This document shows, piece after piece, positions 24,946 through 33,182 of a stretch of 64,000 nucleotides of DNA (position 1 is its first letter; every line of letters begins with the position of its first letter). Origin of the DNA: DASTFP01 sp963816855 (GTDB taxonomy: Bacteria > Verrucomicrobiota > Verrucomicrobiia > Chthoniobacterales > Terrimicrobiaceae); the NCBI GenBank assembly GCA_963816855.1, contig CAWFMA010000033.1, positions 1 through 64,000 of the forward strand, given 5' to 3'. A program made the position numbers and the translations under genes. Under the pieces are notes generated by a model, which worked only from the letters and a program-made list of their open reading frames with translations, had not been told where the DNA came from and made no database searches.

Positions 24946-25305
24946 ATGGCAATAGCATCTCCAAAGAGTAAAGAAGAACTGGTTCGCCAGTTTAGATTCA
25001 ACCCTGAAGTCGACACCAGCCTTGAAGCCTTTATGAAGGCCGAACCCGACCTGGTAAAGTTCGTCAAGGAACTGCCCCGCGAGCAGCTCGAACGAAAGTT
25101 CCTGCTCCGCAAGATGCGGGACCGCGACCAACAGCAAAACTACACTGCAAAGGTCAAGACCTGGCTCGAAGAGCCCGAACAGGCCGAATTGGTGAGAAAC
25201 ATCAGGGCCACTATCAGTCCAAAAATGAAGCCTGAGCAACAAGCCCAGGCGCTCGTCAATCAGGCCAAGAACTACATCCGCAACACAGGCATCAAAATAA
25301 GCTGA
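24946..25305 (+). CDS. Hypothetical helical protein (119 aa)
   Basis: A charged, all-helical protein (LVKFVKELPREQLERKFLL, then VKTWLEEPEQAELVRNIRA). It follows the operon after an 87-bp gap. No family recognised. Confidence 0.45.
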   Translation: MAIASPKSKEELVRQFRFNPEVDTSLEAFMKAEPDLVKFVKELPREQLERKFLLRKMRDRDQQQNYTAKVKTWLEEPEQAELVRNIRATISPKMKPEQQAQALVNQAKNYIRNTGIKIS

Positions 25306-25340
25306 CGGCGCGCAATCGAAGAACCTGGATAAAAACCGCC

Positions 25341-25565
25341 ATGAAGTACTCTATTCTGATCGCGGAACGTCGTGGAGCGGCAACGATCGAAGACGCAGAA
25401 CGAATTCTCGGAGGCGAAGGCATGCTCCGTTTAGTTCGCAAAGCGGGTTGGCTTAACCCGCACGTTCAAGGCAACAGACTGACTTTATTCGATTACGACG
25501 ATTGCCTTGCTTGCTGGAAGCGCGTTTGCGTCGAAGGTGAAGCCGCTTTACGACGTCGCCGCTCA
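25341..25565 (+). CDS. HTH/excisionase-like ORF running into antisense of the integrase
   Basis: The first ~75 codons look real: AATIEDAERILGGEGMLRLV, then KAGWLNPHVQGNRLTLFDYD, with the GWL.P pattern of small MerR/AlpA-like DNA-binding proteins. The frame has no stop until 26633 and passes through the whole antisense of the integrase, where it is only a shadow. I therefore end the credible part at the integrase stop. The original stop may have been lost. It could be the directionality factor of the neighbouring integrase. Confidence 0.4.
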
Positions 25566-26594
25566 GGAAAATGCACGCTCGATCTCCGAGTCATTGGGAA
25601 GGAGTTTGGCGTAGTGACGTTGAACCGTTCTGACGTCGTCCCCGAGCCACTTGGCGATCTTGTAGATCGAAACACCTGCGCTCGCCAAGAGGCTTGCAAA
25701 GGTATGCCTCATGATATGTGGCGTCACAAAAGGAGCTTCCTGTGCCGCCATATAGAGGTCGAATGGTCTGCCAAAATCCCAGCGATATATGCTCTTTCGT
25801 CGCGCGGGAATCTCCGCATGAACCATATAGGGCTCGTGAAGCCCATAGATCTTCAAAAATGCCGAAAATTCTTTCGTCAATGGAATCGTCCGCTCTTCGC
25901 CGTCTTTGAACTGGATCCCTTCATGTTTGCGCAGATGCAGAAGTCCGGCCTCCAAATCAAACCAAGACGCCTTCGCCTCCACAATCTCGTTAAACCGCAA
26001 GCCGGCATGAAAACCGCAGTAAAGTACGAATTTCAAATCATCCCTCGGACATTCAGAAACCAGTTTGTCTCTCAAAGCCGGCGAGCAAAAGTCCGCTCGC
26101 GCAGCCAAGGACGGCGTTTTGACTCGCACCTTCGCCGCCGGATTGATTCGGCAGGTTCGCTCTACCACCAGGCACCAGCGGAAAAGACCGCGAAGCGTCA
26201 TAAGATTTCCATGAGCCGTCCGTGGGCTGCTAGTCTTCAGCCGTTCGGTGTAGTAGCGATGGATTATTTCCGGAGTGACGTCACTGGGTGTCATCTTACC
26301 CACCCATTTCGCAAAGCTCTTCAATACGTATCCTTTGCTGCGTTCAGTGGAGAGCGTCCATTCTCCACGTTCCCGGCAATACCGAATGTAGCGCTCCACA
26401 GTGTGACAGAGGATCGTTCCGCTCTCCAGGACACCTTCACTGCGGATTTCCTGCGCCCGACTCAACGCCTGAACCGGCTCGCTAGTCTCCAAACTGACAA
26501 AATGCCGCTTCTTGTCCACCTGGCGGGCCAACCAGTAGATATTCCCACGCAGATAGATGCCACGCATTGGATTTTGAGCGCTCTTCACGCCCAA
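25563..26594 (-). CDS. Tyrosine-family integrase, intact
   Basis: A 343-residue recombinase. A core-binding SAM-like domain lies around residues 60-150 (LKSFAKWVGKMTPSDVTPE). The catalytic domain carries the first Arg in FHAGLRFNEIVEA, the HxxR box in PHIMRHTFASLL, and the Tyr in VRTVQRHYAKLL near the C-terminus. The start lies about 75 bp from the 3' end of tRNA-Asp, so it is the likely integrase of an island inserted in that tRNA. It is intact, in contrast to the broken integrase at 12.3-13.6 kb. Confidence 0.85.
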   Translation of the reverse strand: MGVKSAQNPMRGIYLRGNIYWLARQVDKKRHFVSLETSEPVQALSRAQEIRSEGVLESGTILCHTVERYIRYCRERGEWTLSTERSKGYVLKSFAKWVGKMTPSDVTPEIIHRYYTERLKTSSPRTAHGNLMTLRGLFRWCLVVERTCRINPAAKVRVKTPSLAARADFCSPALRDKLVSECPRDDLKFVLYCGFHAGLRFNEIVEAKASWFDLEAGLLHLRKHEGIQFKDGEERTIPLTKEFSAFLKIYGLHEPYMVHAEIPARRKSIYRWDFGRPFDLYMAAQEAPFVTPHIMRHTFASLLASAGVSIYKIAKWLGDDVRTVQRHYAKLLPNDSEIERAFS

Positions 26595-26667
26595 AATGTA
26601 ACACTTTTTCTGTCACACTTTCAACTACGATAAGAGAGGAGATGGCTGGATATGAAGATAAATAGAA

Positions 26668-26741
26668 CGGAGCCTACGGGGCTCGAACCCGCAACCTCTG
26701 CCGTGACAGGGCAGCGCTCTAACCAATTGAGCTAAGGCTCC
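26668..26741 (-). tRNA. tRNA-Asp (GTC)
   Basis: On the minus strand it begins GGAGCCT and pairs with AGGCTCC at the 3' end. D-arm is GCTC...GAGC, the anticodon arm CTGCC-CTGTCAC-GGCAG gives anticodon GTC, and the T-arm contains GGTTCGAG. Discriminator base is G. The CCA is not encoded. Its 3' end faces the intact integrase, marking it as an island insertion site. Confidence 0.93.
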
Positions 26742-26847
26742 TTGAAAGAGGGTTCGGAAATATGGCTCCGCACACTCCAAAGACAATCTTTTTTTAGCCT
26801 CCAAACCCAGAGAGCGGGCGAAGGCGCTGCCAACCGGGAGCGCCTTC

Positions 26848-27306
26848 TTAGCGCTTTCGTTGGATGCCGGCCAGGACTCGTTGGACCTCGCGCTCCTGGA
26901 CGCGCTTTTTCAGGTCGGCGCGTTTGTCTGCGGAATCCTTGCCCTTTCCGATACCGAGAGACACTTTCACGCGGCCCTTTTTCCAATACATTTTCAAGGC
27001 CACGAGGGTGCGTCCGGCTTGCTCGGTCTGCCCGGCGAGTTTCTCGATTTCCGCGCGATGCAAAAGCAATCGGCGGCGGCGCCTCGGTTCGTGCTGCTCG
27101 TGGCTTGCCCGCAGGTAGGGCTGGATGTCGCTGTCGTAAAGGAAAACTTCCCCTCCTTCGAGACGGGCGAAGGAGCCTTGCAAATTTACCAACCCGGCCC
27201 GGATGGATTTTACCTCGGTGCCTTTGAGCTCAATGCCCGCTTCGAAGGCATCCAAGATGTGGTAGTCCCGGAGCGCCTTGCGGTTGGTTACGATTTCTGC
27301 GGACAC
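26848..27306 (-). CDS. smpB: SmpB, tmRNA-binding protein
   Basis: A 152-residue protein with the SmpB signature: NRKALRDYHILDAFEAGIEL, then GTEVKSIRAG and VNLQGSFARL. It binds tmRNA in trans-translation to free stalled ribosomes. The C-terminal basic tail (ADLKKRVQEREVQRVL) is present and the length is normal. rpoZ lies 18 bp upstream on the same strand, suggesting co-transcription. Confidence 0.95.
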   Translation of the reverse strand: MSAEIVTNRKALRDYHILDAFEAGIELKGTEVKSIRAGLVNLQGSFARLEGGEVFLYDSDIQPYLRASHEQHEPRRRRRLLLHRAEIEKLAGQTEQAGRTLVALKMYWKKGRVKVSLGIGKGKDSADKRADLKKRVQEREVQRVLAGIQRKR

Positions 27307-27324
27307 GTCCGCCGGCGAGGCCTT

Positions 27325-27543
27325 TTACGCCTCGGGGTCCTGGCCATTGCCGACTTGGGCAAGGATCAGCTTACCCTGGGCGATCTCCGCCAGGGCGATA
27401 TCCGCAAGGCCCATGCGACCTTCGACGGAAACCATCGCGCGGCTGCCCGCACTGAGCTGGCGGACACGCTTCGATACCATGTTTATTAAGACTTGAGGCT
27501 CGTGAATCACTTTGGAGGCTTCTTCAAGAAGTTGGCTGTTCAT
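27325..27543 (-). CDS. rpoZ: RNA polymerase omega subunit
   Basis: A 72-residue protein with MVSKRVRQLSAGSRAMV and a GLADIALAEIAQGKL helix, the omega fold that supports assembly of the beta' subunit. It has normal length for the small omega proteins of this group and lies directly before smpB. Confidence 0.85.
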   Translation of the reverse strand: MNSQLLEEASKVIHEPQVLINMVSKRVRQLSAGSRAMVSVEGRMGLADIALAEIAQGKLILAQVGNGQDPEA

Positions 27544-27615
27544 ACCTGCATCCGGCGAAAGAATCGCAGGGGAAGTGCGACAAGTAGTGGTAGAAAAAGG
27601 ATTGTCAACAAAAAA

Positions 27616-28935
27616 TCAACGCGGTTCCCCGGCAATGTCAACCGCAGTCGGAACCAGTATCGCATCGCTCATCCCGTGCAGGAGCTTCTTATCGTCCGGG
27701 CAGATCGTCGCCAGCGCTCCTCCGCATGCGGTGGTTTTTTCGCCCACGAAATAGTAGGGGCACAGGCGCACCCTCCCTCGCATCCGGACCAGCTCTCCGC
27801 CTGGGTCGAGATATTCGTGTTCAAGCAATCGGCCCTGATGGAACTGCTGAAGAATATGCGGATGGGTTTCAAACTCGGCGAGCGCGTTCTTGAGCTCGCT
27901 CTGCCAGGCGGTCTGCGACATGTCCTGCGCCAAGACGACCCCGCGCGATCCCCAGGCGTGCTCCGAGAACCCGCTGATCTTTAGAATAAGAGTTCGTTGT
28001 TTCTGGCTGAAGTGAGCGACCTCGTCCCACGAGTTTGTTTCCAGTCGCGGCAAGACCGCGTGCCGGGGCAACGGCTCCGGATCAACCAGCCACGTGTAGG
28101 GAATGACCCGGCGCAATGCCAGCATTGCCCGTTCCCCGAGCTCGCGCCGCCAGAAAGACTGGAGTGGTCTCAACCAGAAGAGCGCAAACCACATCTTTTC
28201 TTCGAGCGCCGGCTTCATGGGCGGCGTTATCGTCAGCTCACCGTCGAGCTGCTCGTGCCATAGCTGCCGGGCGCAAGGAACATTTCGGAGATCGTAAAGT
28301 TCAAAAAATCGGTAGATCCGCGATTGCCAATCCTCGCGCGGGCTGGCGTCCATGACCCGCCAGCGGCCAACCTCGGGCTTCGAGGCGTTAAGCTCCGCCG
28401 CAAGCCACTCCATTTCGGGTCGATAGGTGGCCGCTTCCTCGGAAACGACAATGTCCCCTCCCGGCAGAATAGAAGAGAATCCCTCAAGCATCCCGTCGGG
28501 TCCTCCAAGAATTTTCGCGCCGTTTCGCGAATAGATCCGGTCAAGCCAGGCCGTCAGACCAATGCCGCCGGGAACGTTGTCGAGCTCCGCGATTATGTAG
28601 CCGCCCTCGGTGAGGATAAGATCCGGACGGATCACCCGGGGCACTGCCATCATCAGGGCTTTCTCGCGCTGCAAGGCGATCAGTTCGGCTGGCTTCCCGC
28701 GATCCAGAAGATCCGCAATCCACGCCGGCTGACGACCGCAAACGCTGAATCGATAGAGCTGATTGCAGGCCCGGACAAAGAGAGACAGCCGATAGCCGAG
28801 CTTCTCAAGCTCTTCGGAAAACTTTCTGCCAATCAGGAAAGGGTCCGGAGAAATCCGCCAGGATTTCTCGTGAAAGAGTCCGCCTTCGGGAATCGAGGAG
28901 CGAATTGCCTCCGCGCGCAGCATTTCTCCGCTCAT
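27616..28935 (-). CDS. ATP-grasp-like hypothetical protein
   Basis: A 439-residue soluble protein. Segments such as RPDLILTEGGYIIAELDNV, then GGDIVVSEEAATYRPEME and GSRGVVLAQDMSQTAW resemble pieces of ATP-grasp or glutathionylspermidine-synthase-like folds, but no complete nucleotide-binding signature can be read. The start overlaps the ruvA stop (28932-28935, ATGA), so it is probably translated with ruvA. Function unknown; probably a conserved protein of the lineage. Confidence 0.45.
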   Translation of the reverse strand: MSGEMLRAEAIRSSIPEGGLFHEKSWRISPDPFLIGRKFSEELEKLGYRLSLFVRACNQLYRFSVCGRQPAWIADLLDRGKPAELIALQREKALMMAVPRVIRPDLILTEGGYIIAELDNVPGGIGLTAWLDRIYSRNGAKILGGPDGMLEGFSSILPGGDIVVSEEAATYRPEMEWLAAELNASKPEVGRWRVMDASPREDWQSRIYRFFELYDLRNVPCARQLWHEQLDGELTITPPMKPALEEKMWFALFWLRPLQSFWRRELGERAMLALRRVIPYTWLVDPEPLPRHAVLPRLETNSWDEVAHFSQKQRTLILKISGFSEHAWGSRGVVLAQDMSQTAWQSELKNALAEFETHPHILQQFHQGRLLEHEYLDPGGELVRMRGRVRLCPYYFVGEKTTACGGALATICPDDKKLLHGMSDAILVPTAVDIAGEPR

Positions 28936-29537
28936 GCCAGGATTTTTAGGGCCATTCTGATCAGTTCCTCGGCCGGAACGGTGCCGGTCGCGTCCGACAA
29001 GGCGCGTTTGATCGCCTTATGGGCTTCGAGTTGCTTATAACCCAGCGAAATCAATGCCAGCACGGCGTCATGGATATTCTGATCGCGCTCGCCGGGAGCA
29101 TTGGCGGCGCTCGCCGCCTCCCACTCCGCCGCGACACCCACCCTGTCTTTCAATTCGAGAACGACGCGTTCGGCGGTCTTTTTTCCCACGCCGCTGATGC
29201 GGGAGATGGCTGCTATATCAGCGGAGACCACGGCGGCCTTGAATATTTCGACCTTCATCCCGCTGAGAATGGCGAGCGCGAGCTTCGGGCCCACGCCCGA
29301 AACGTGGTGCATCAACAGCTTGAACAGATCACGCTCCTCGGAGGTGCCGAATCCGTACAGCACGTGCGAGTCCTCGCGCACAACCAGATGGGTGAGGATC
29401 TTGACCCTTGTGCCCGGAGTCGAAAGTCGGTCAAAACTTGAAAGTGGGATCATCACGTGGTAGCCGACGCCGTGGACATTCACGACGATCTGCGTGGGGA
29501 GGGCCTCTTCCAGCACGCCTTCCAAAAACGCAATCAT
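28932..29537 (-). CDS. ruvA: Holliday junction helicase subunit RuvA
   Basis: A 201-residue protein with the OB-fold start (MIAFLEGVLEEALPTQIVV, then VNVHGVGYHVMIP), the two HhH motifs (VSGVGPKLALAILSG and ISGVGKKTAERVVLELKDR) and the C-terminal helical domain that contacts RuvB (HDAVLALISLGYKQLEAHKA). It binds four-way junctions during recombinational repair. ATG 29535-29537 gives the standard start. ruvB and ruvC are not in the window. Confidence 0.95.
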   Translation of the reverse strand: MIAFLEGVLEEALPTQIVVNVHGVGYHVMIPLSSFDRLSTPGTRVKILTHLVVREDSHVLYGFGTSEERDLFKLLMHHVSGVGPKLALAILSGMKVEIFKAAVVSADIAAISRISGVGKKTAERVVLELKDRVGVAAEWEAASAANAPGERDQNIHDAVLALISLGYKQLEAHKAIKRALSDATGTVPAEELIRMALKILA

Positions 29538-29603
29538 GACCTCGCTCTCTGTAGCAGAGCGGCGGCAAAACTCAAATGCGCGATCGGTTTTCTTCTTCTC
29601 GCA

Positions 29604-30149
29604 GTGGTCGAAAAATCGGTCGCGGAGGACGTTTGGCATCTCCTGGTCGAGCCGACCTTCATGCACTACGAGTCCGCCTGGCCGATTGCCGGGGCGGAGC
29701 GAACTGTCCTTGTGCCCGCGCGATTCGTGGACGGCCAAATCCTCCCGCTCCGCGAGGGCGAGACAGCTTCGCGGGGAGCGACGCGCGAAAAGATCCTCGA
29801 GTCTGCGTCCAAGGCTGCCTCCGCCGTGCTTGCGGGACTAAAGCCTCGTTTTATCCGAGACGACCACAACGTGATTCAATGCGCGGTGCTGGAATCCGAC
29901 AACCCGTTAACCGCCTCCGCGGTGCTGGCTCCCGAGTTTTCCGCGCTCTTCGATGAATCTCTAGGGCCCGACATTCTCGTGGCCATTCCCAATCGCTTCC
30001 GGGTTTTTGTGTTCCCGAAGGGCGCGCCGGCGTTTCAGCGCTACTCTGAGGTCGTTATCGCCGAGTATGAATCTTCGTCCTGCCCGGTCAGCAAGGAACT
30101 CTTTTCGCTGCGCAAAGGGAAGCTCGCGGCCGTCGGCTCCTACCGATGA
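29604..30149 (+). CDS. Hypothetical protein upstream of hpt
   Basis: About 181 residues from GTG 29604; ATG 29661 is the alternative. The sequence looks conserved: EDVWHLLVEPTFMHYESAW, AERTVLVPARFVDGQI, and ILVAIPNRFRVFVFPKGAP. The last part resembles DUF1444-like proteins, but I am not sure. It overlaps hpt by ATGA and is divergent from ruvA. Confidence 0.55.
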   Translation: MVEKSVAEDVWHLLVEPTFMHYESAWPIAGAERTVLVPARFVDGQILPLREGETASRGATREKILESASKAASAVLAGLKPRFIRDDHNVIQCAVLESDNPLTASAVLAPEFSALFDESLGPDILVAIPNRFRVFVFPKGAPAFQRYSEVVIAEYESSSCPVSKELFSLRKGKLAAVGSYR

Positions 30150-30781
30150 ACTTGCTCACGGGGTCAACCCAGATGCACCACGATATCCGAAAAATTCTCT
30201 ACCACGAGCCGACGATCCTCAACCGGCTGGATAAGCTCGCGTGCGAGATCACGGACCACTACCGGGGAAAGGATGTCACCGTCGTGGCGATTCTTAACGG
30301 CAGTTTCATTTTTATGGCGGACCTTCTCCGCAGGATTCCGATCCACCTGCAGGTCGATTGCCTCAGCGTCTCAAGCTATCACGGCCTGAAGACGAGCGGC
30401 CGCCTGAGCTTTCGCCAGACACGGCTCGCCAATCTCCGCGGCCGCCATGTCCTGATTCTCGATGACATTCTGGACAGCGGCCTCACATTACACGCCATTC
30501 GAAAGCGCCTTTTGTCGAAAAGTGGCGCCCTCAGCATCAAGGTCTGCGTTCTGCTTCGCAAGAAGATCGACGGGACCCGTCTTGTGGAGGCGGACTACGT
30601 GGGCTTCGATATTCCGAACGAGTTTGTGGTAGGGTACGGGCTCGATTACAACGAGCGCTACCGTAATTTGCCATTCATCGCGGTTCTCACCGACAAGGCT
30701 GTCCGTCGCCATCAATATCCTTCGAACGACGGGGCTCCGAAGCCGGTTCGACAAAAATTGCGCCGCGCGCAAGGCAAATGA
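30146..30781 (+). CDS. hpt: Hypoxanthine phosphoribosyltransferase
   Basis: A 211-residue PRTase with the PRPP-binding motif HVLILDDILDSGLTLHA, the upstream VAILNGSFIFMADL, and VDCLSVSSYHG. It converts hypoxanthine or guanine with PRPP to IMP or GMP in purine salvage. FVVGYGLDYNERYRNLP is the typical C-terminal motif. A basic tail of ~30 residues is extra. Its start overlaps the preceding gene by ATGA. Confidence 0.92.
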   Translation: MNLLTGSTQMHHDIRKILYHEPTILNRLDKLACEITDHYRGKDVTVVAILNGSFIFMADLLRRIPIHLQVDCLSVSSYHGLKTSGRLSFRQTRLANLRGRHVLILDDILDSGLTLHAIRKRLLSKSGALSIKVCVLLRKKIDGTRLVEADYVGFDIPNEFVVGYGLDYNERYRNLPFIAVLTDKAVRRHQYPSNDGAPKPVRQKLRRAQGK

Positions 30782-30948
30782 GAAAAAAACTTCTGTCTCC
30801 CGCAGACATCTGCGAGCCGGCCGATTCTCGCAAACCCGCATCTTGGCTTAGGCTTAGTCTTTCGCTCAAGCCCGCTTCAGATATTTCCTGGCCTTCGCTG
30901 CGTTGCATTGGCCGCGCTGCATGCTTAGTGTCTATTGCAAATGGACGC

Positions 30949-32049
30949 TCAGTGACCTTCGGGCTGTGCCCGGATCTCGGCCATGGCCTCCGCATAACCC
31001 GTCATTTCCAAATAACCGGACCCCTTCACCTCTCCCTGCGAGGTGGTGCCATTTGCACGAACCGAGCCTTCCCAGTAGGCGACAGGTTTCAAACGAAGCT
31101 CCTGATCCTTTAGCGCAGAGCCCACCTCGAGACGAAGGTTCAACCGCGGGATGACGATCTGCCATCCGATGGGATACTTGGCCTTCGTTTGGCCGCTGAC
31201 CCATGTTTCCATCGGATCAAATGAAAAGTCTGAACTGGAGAGAGGCGTCGCCAGGCCCCGGGCATCGACAAAGGTGCCCGACGAATTCGGATCCGGCTCA
31301 CCGTTTTTGGTGCGAAAATGAATGAGCATTAGATCGCTGCCGTCATCGAGCTGGAGACCGAGCCAGTCCCAGCCGACTTGATTGGCGGCGAGCTGATTGG
31401 TGGCCCACTCGTGGTCGAACCAACTCGATCCCGACATCGCGAATCGCTGATCTCCAACGCGCAAAAGACCTTCGCTCGAGAGTCTCGTGAATGAGTAGTA
31501 GTGCGATGCCCGGCCCTGGCCTTCCGACTTTTGGCTCACTCCGTCGCGACCGTGGATGACCAACGGTTTTGCGGGTTTGAGGGTGAGCTCCAGCCCGACG
31601 TCGTCGGCATTCGCCCGAATCCGGAAAACCCCGTCGTCGCCAAGGACGCAAGACCAATCCTCGATCCATGCCAGTTTGGAGTCACGGTCGAATCCGGCCT
31701 CTCCGTAGGCGCCGCGAGAGAGCTTTTGAAAGAAACGAAACCTTTCGCTCGAAATGTCGCTGATGGCAAAATGCGCAAGCTTGACGCTGCTTGTTACGAA
31801 GCGGGATAGCGGGATGATATCGGCATCCACAGGCATCACGCCCTGCCGGAAAAAAGTCAACTGATAGCCAAAGGCACGGCCGTCTTCCGCTGTGAGATTT
31901 CCGCTGAAGTACCACCATTCCGTCTTGAACTCCGGGTGGTTCCCATGATCACGGGGAAACTCGTACTTCCAGCCGGGCAACGCCACCCTCCAATCAGCTC
32001 GCCCGACCGTCGCGAGGATGCAAAGAAGAAGAACCGGAAGCAGATGCAT
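30949..32049 (-). CDS. AttH/CrtC-like lipocalin-fold protein, secreted
   Basis: A 366-residue protein with a signal peptide (MHLLPVLLLCILATVGRA). The mature part has TEWWYFSGNLTAEDGRAFGY and SSWFDHEWATNQL, typical of the AttH/hydroxyneurosporene-synthase-like (carotenoid 1,2-hydratase) family. Whether it acts on carotenoids is not supported by neighbours. Its ATG overlaps the stop of the upstream gene (TGATG), so the two are coupled. Internal Met at 32047-32049 is chosen over an upstream start because it begins the signal peptide. Confidence 0.8.
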   Translation of the reverse strand: MHLLPVLLLCILATVGRADWRVALPGWKYEFPRDHGNHPEFKTEWWYFSGNLTAEDGRAFGYQLTFFRQGVMPVDADIIPLSRFVTSSVKLAHFAISDISSERFRFFQKLSRGAYGEAGFDRDSKLAWIEDWSCVLGDDGVFRIRANADDVGLELTLKPAKPLVIHGRDGVSQKSEGQGRASHYYSFTRLSSEGLLRVGDQRFAMSGSSWFDHEWATNQLAANQVGWDWLGLQLDDGSDLMLIHFRTKNGEPDPNSSGTFVDARGLATPLSSSDFSFDPMETWVSGQTKAKYPIGWQIVIPRLNLRLEVGSALKDQELRLKPVAYWEGSVRANGTTSQGEVKGSGYLEMTGYAEAMAEIRAQPEGH

Positions 32050-33182
32050 CAACGGCCGGCCACCACCGCATTGATACTCTTGGTATTGTTCTGCAGAGCC
32101 TTGATATTCCAAAAGATCACACCTCCCCGGGGCCGCGAGCCGATTGATTTTTCAAGCTGCAACTGCCGGGCGATCTCGCCCGCCGACCAACCGTGCGAGC
32201 TCAGGCGATCCAACGCGACACCGGGCCAGACCGGAATGCTCCGCGGGTTGGCCTGCGGTCCGCGCCACCAGCGCAGCAGCGACGAGAAACTCTGAGGCCC
32301 GCCGTCCGGCCAATACAGCTGCGGCGCCAGATAATCGATCCATCCTTCGCGCATCCATTTCACCGGATCTCCGTACAGCTGCTCGTATTGATTGACACCC
32401 GCCTGAATTCCGGCCGGGGTTCCCGGCATGTAAATCCCGAAGGGACTCACGCCGAATCTCACGCCGGGCTTCTCCGAGTGCACGGCCTGGCTCACCCGCC
32501 GGATGAGAGTGTTAATATTATCCCTACGCCAATCGGCTTTCGAAAGCGTCCCTCCCCGGGTGCGATAGGCGGCGTAGGTCGCGTCATCCGGAAAGGCATA
32601 AACGTGCCCGCTATCGGTCGGATAGGGATAGAAGTAATCATCGAAATGCACCCCGGCCACATCGTAGCGCTGCACGACGTCGCGGACGACGTTGACAATG
32701 TTTTCCTGGATCTGGGGCGCCCCCGGGTCCATCCAAAGCACGCTTCCAATCCGATAGGCGTATTGAGGAAAGCGTCTGCTAATGTGATTGGCGGCTCTTG
32801 GTTCGGAGGCATTTGCGGCGCCCCGAAACGGATTGAACCATGCGTGGACCTCGATTCCCCGCTTTTTTGCCTCGCTGATGAAGAAGCCCAGGGGATCGTA
32901 ACCGGGGGAAGCGCCCTGGGTGCCCGTCAGGTAGCGGCTCCACGGTTCGATGCGGGAAGGATAAAGCGCGTCGCTCTCCGGGCGCACTTGAACCATCAGC
33001 GCGTTCAGTCGACAGCGTTTCGCCGCATCCAAGAGACCAATGATTTGAGCCTTCTGCGTGTCGGGGGAGAGCCCCTCGCTGGAAGGGAAATTGATGTTGT
33101 GGACGGACGCTATCCAGGCCCCGCGAAAGTCGTCGGCGGTCAGGGTCAGAGGAAAGAGGAGAATCGCGAGCAGCGGTTTCAT
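32049..33182 (-). CDS. Secreted glycosyl hydrolase-like protein (GHL10/DUF187)
   Basis: A 377-residue protein beginning with a signal peptide (MKPLLAILLFPLTLTA) and then DFRGAWIASVHNINFPS, the start of the GHL10 family. Other conserved parts are MVQVRPESDALYPSRIEPW, EVHAWFNPFR, and VAGVHFDDYFYPYP with acidic residues. Enzymes of this group act on periplasmic or extracellular glycans; the substrate is unknown. Coupled to both neighbours by TGATG junctions. Confidence 0.85.
   Translation of the reverse strand: MKPLLAILLFPLTLTADDFRGAWIASVHNINFPSSEGLSPDTQKAQIIGLLDAAKRCRLNALMVQVRPESDALYPSRIEPWSRYLTGTQGASPGYDPLGFFISEAKKRGIEVHAWFNPFRGAANASEPRAANHISRRFPQYAYRIGSVLWMDPGAPQIQENIVNVVRDVVQRYDVAGVHFDDYFYPYPTDSGHVYAFPDDATYAAYRTRGGTLSKADWRRDNINTLIRRVSQAVHSEKPGVRFGVSPFGIYMPGTPAGIQAGVNQYEQLYGDPVKWMREGWIDYLAPQLYWPDGGPQSFSSLLRWWRGPQANPRSIPVWPGVALDRLSSHGWSAGEIARQLQLEKSIGSRPRGGVIFWNIKALQNNTKSINAVVAGR

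Noticed and set aside
25566..26633. Long plus-strand ORF opposite the intact integrase as a real coding gene
   Set aside because: It is antisense to a recombinase with complete catalytic residues and its residues look random after codon ~75.
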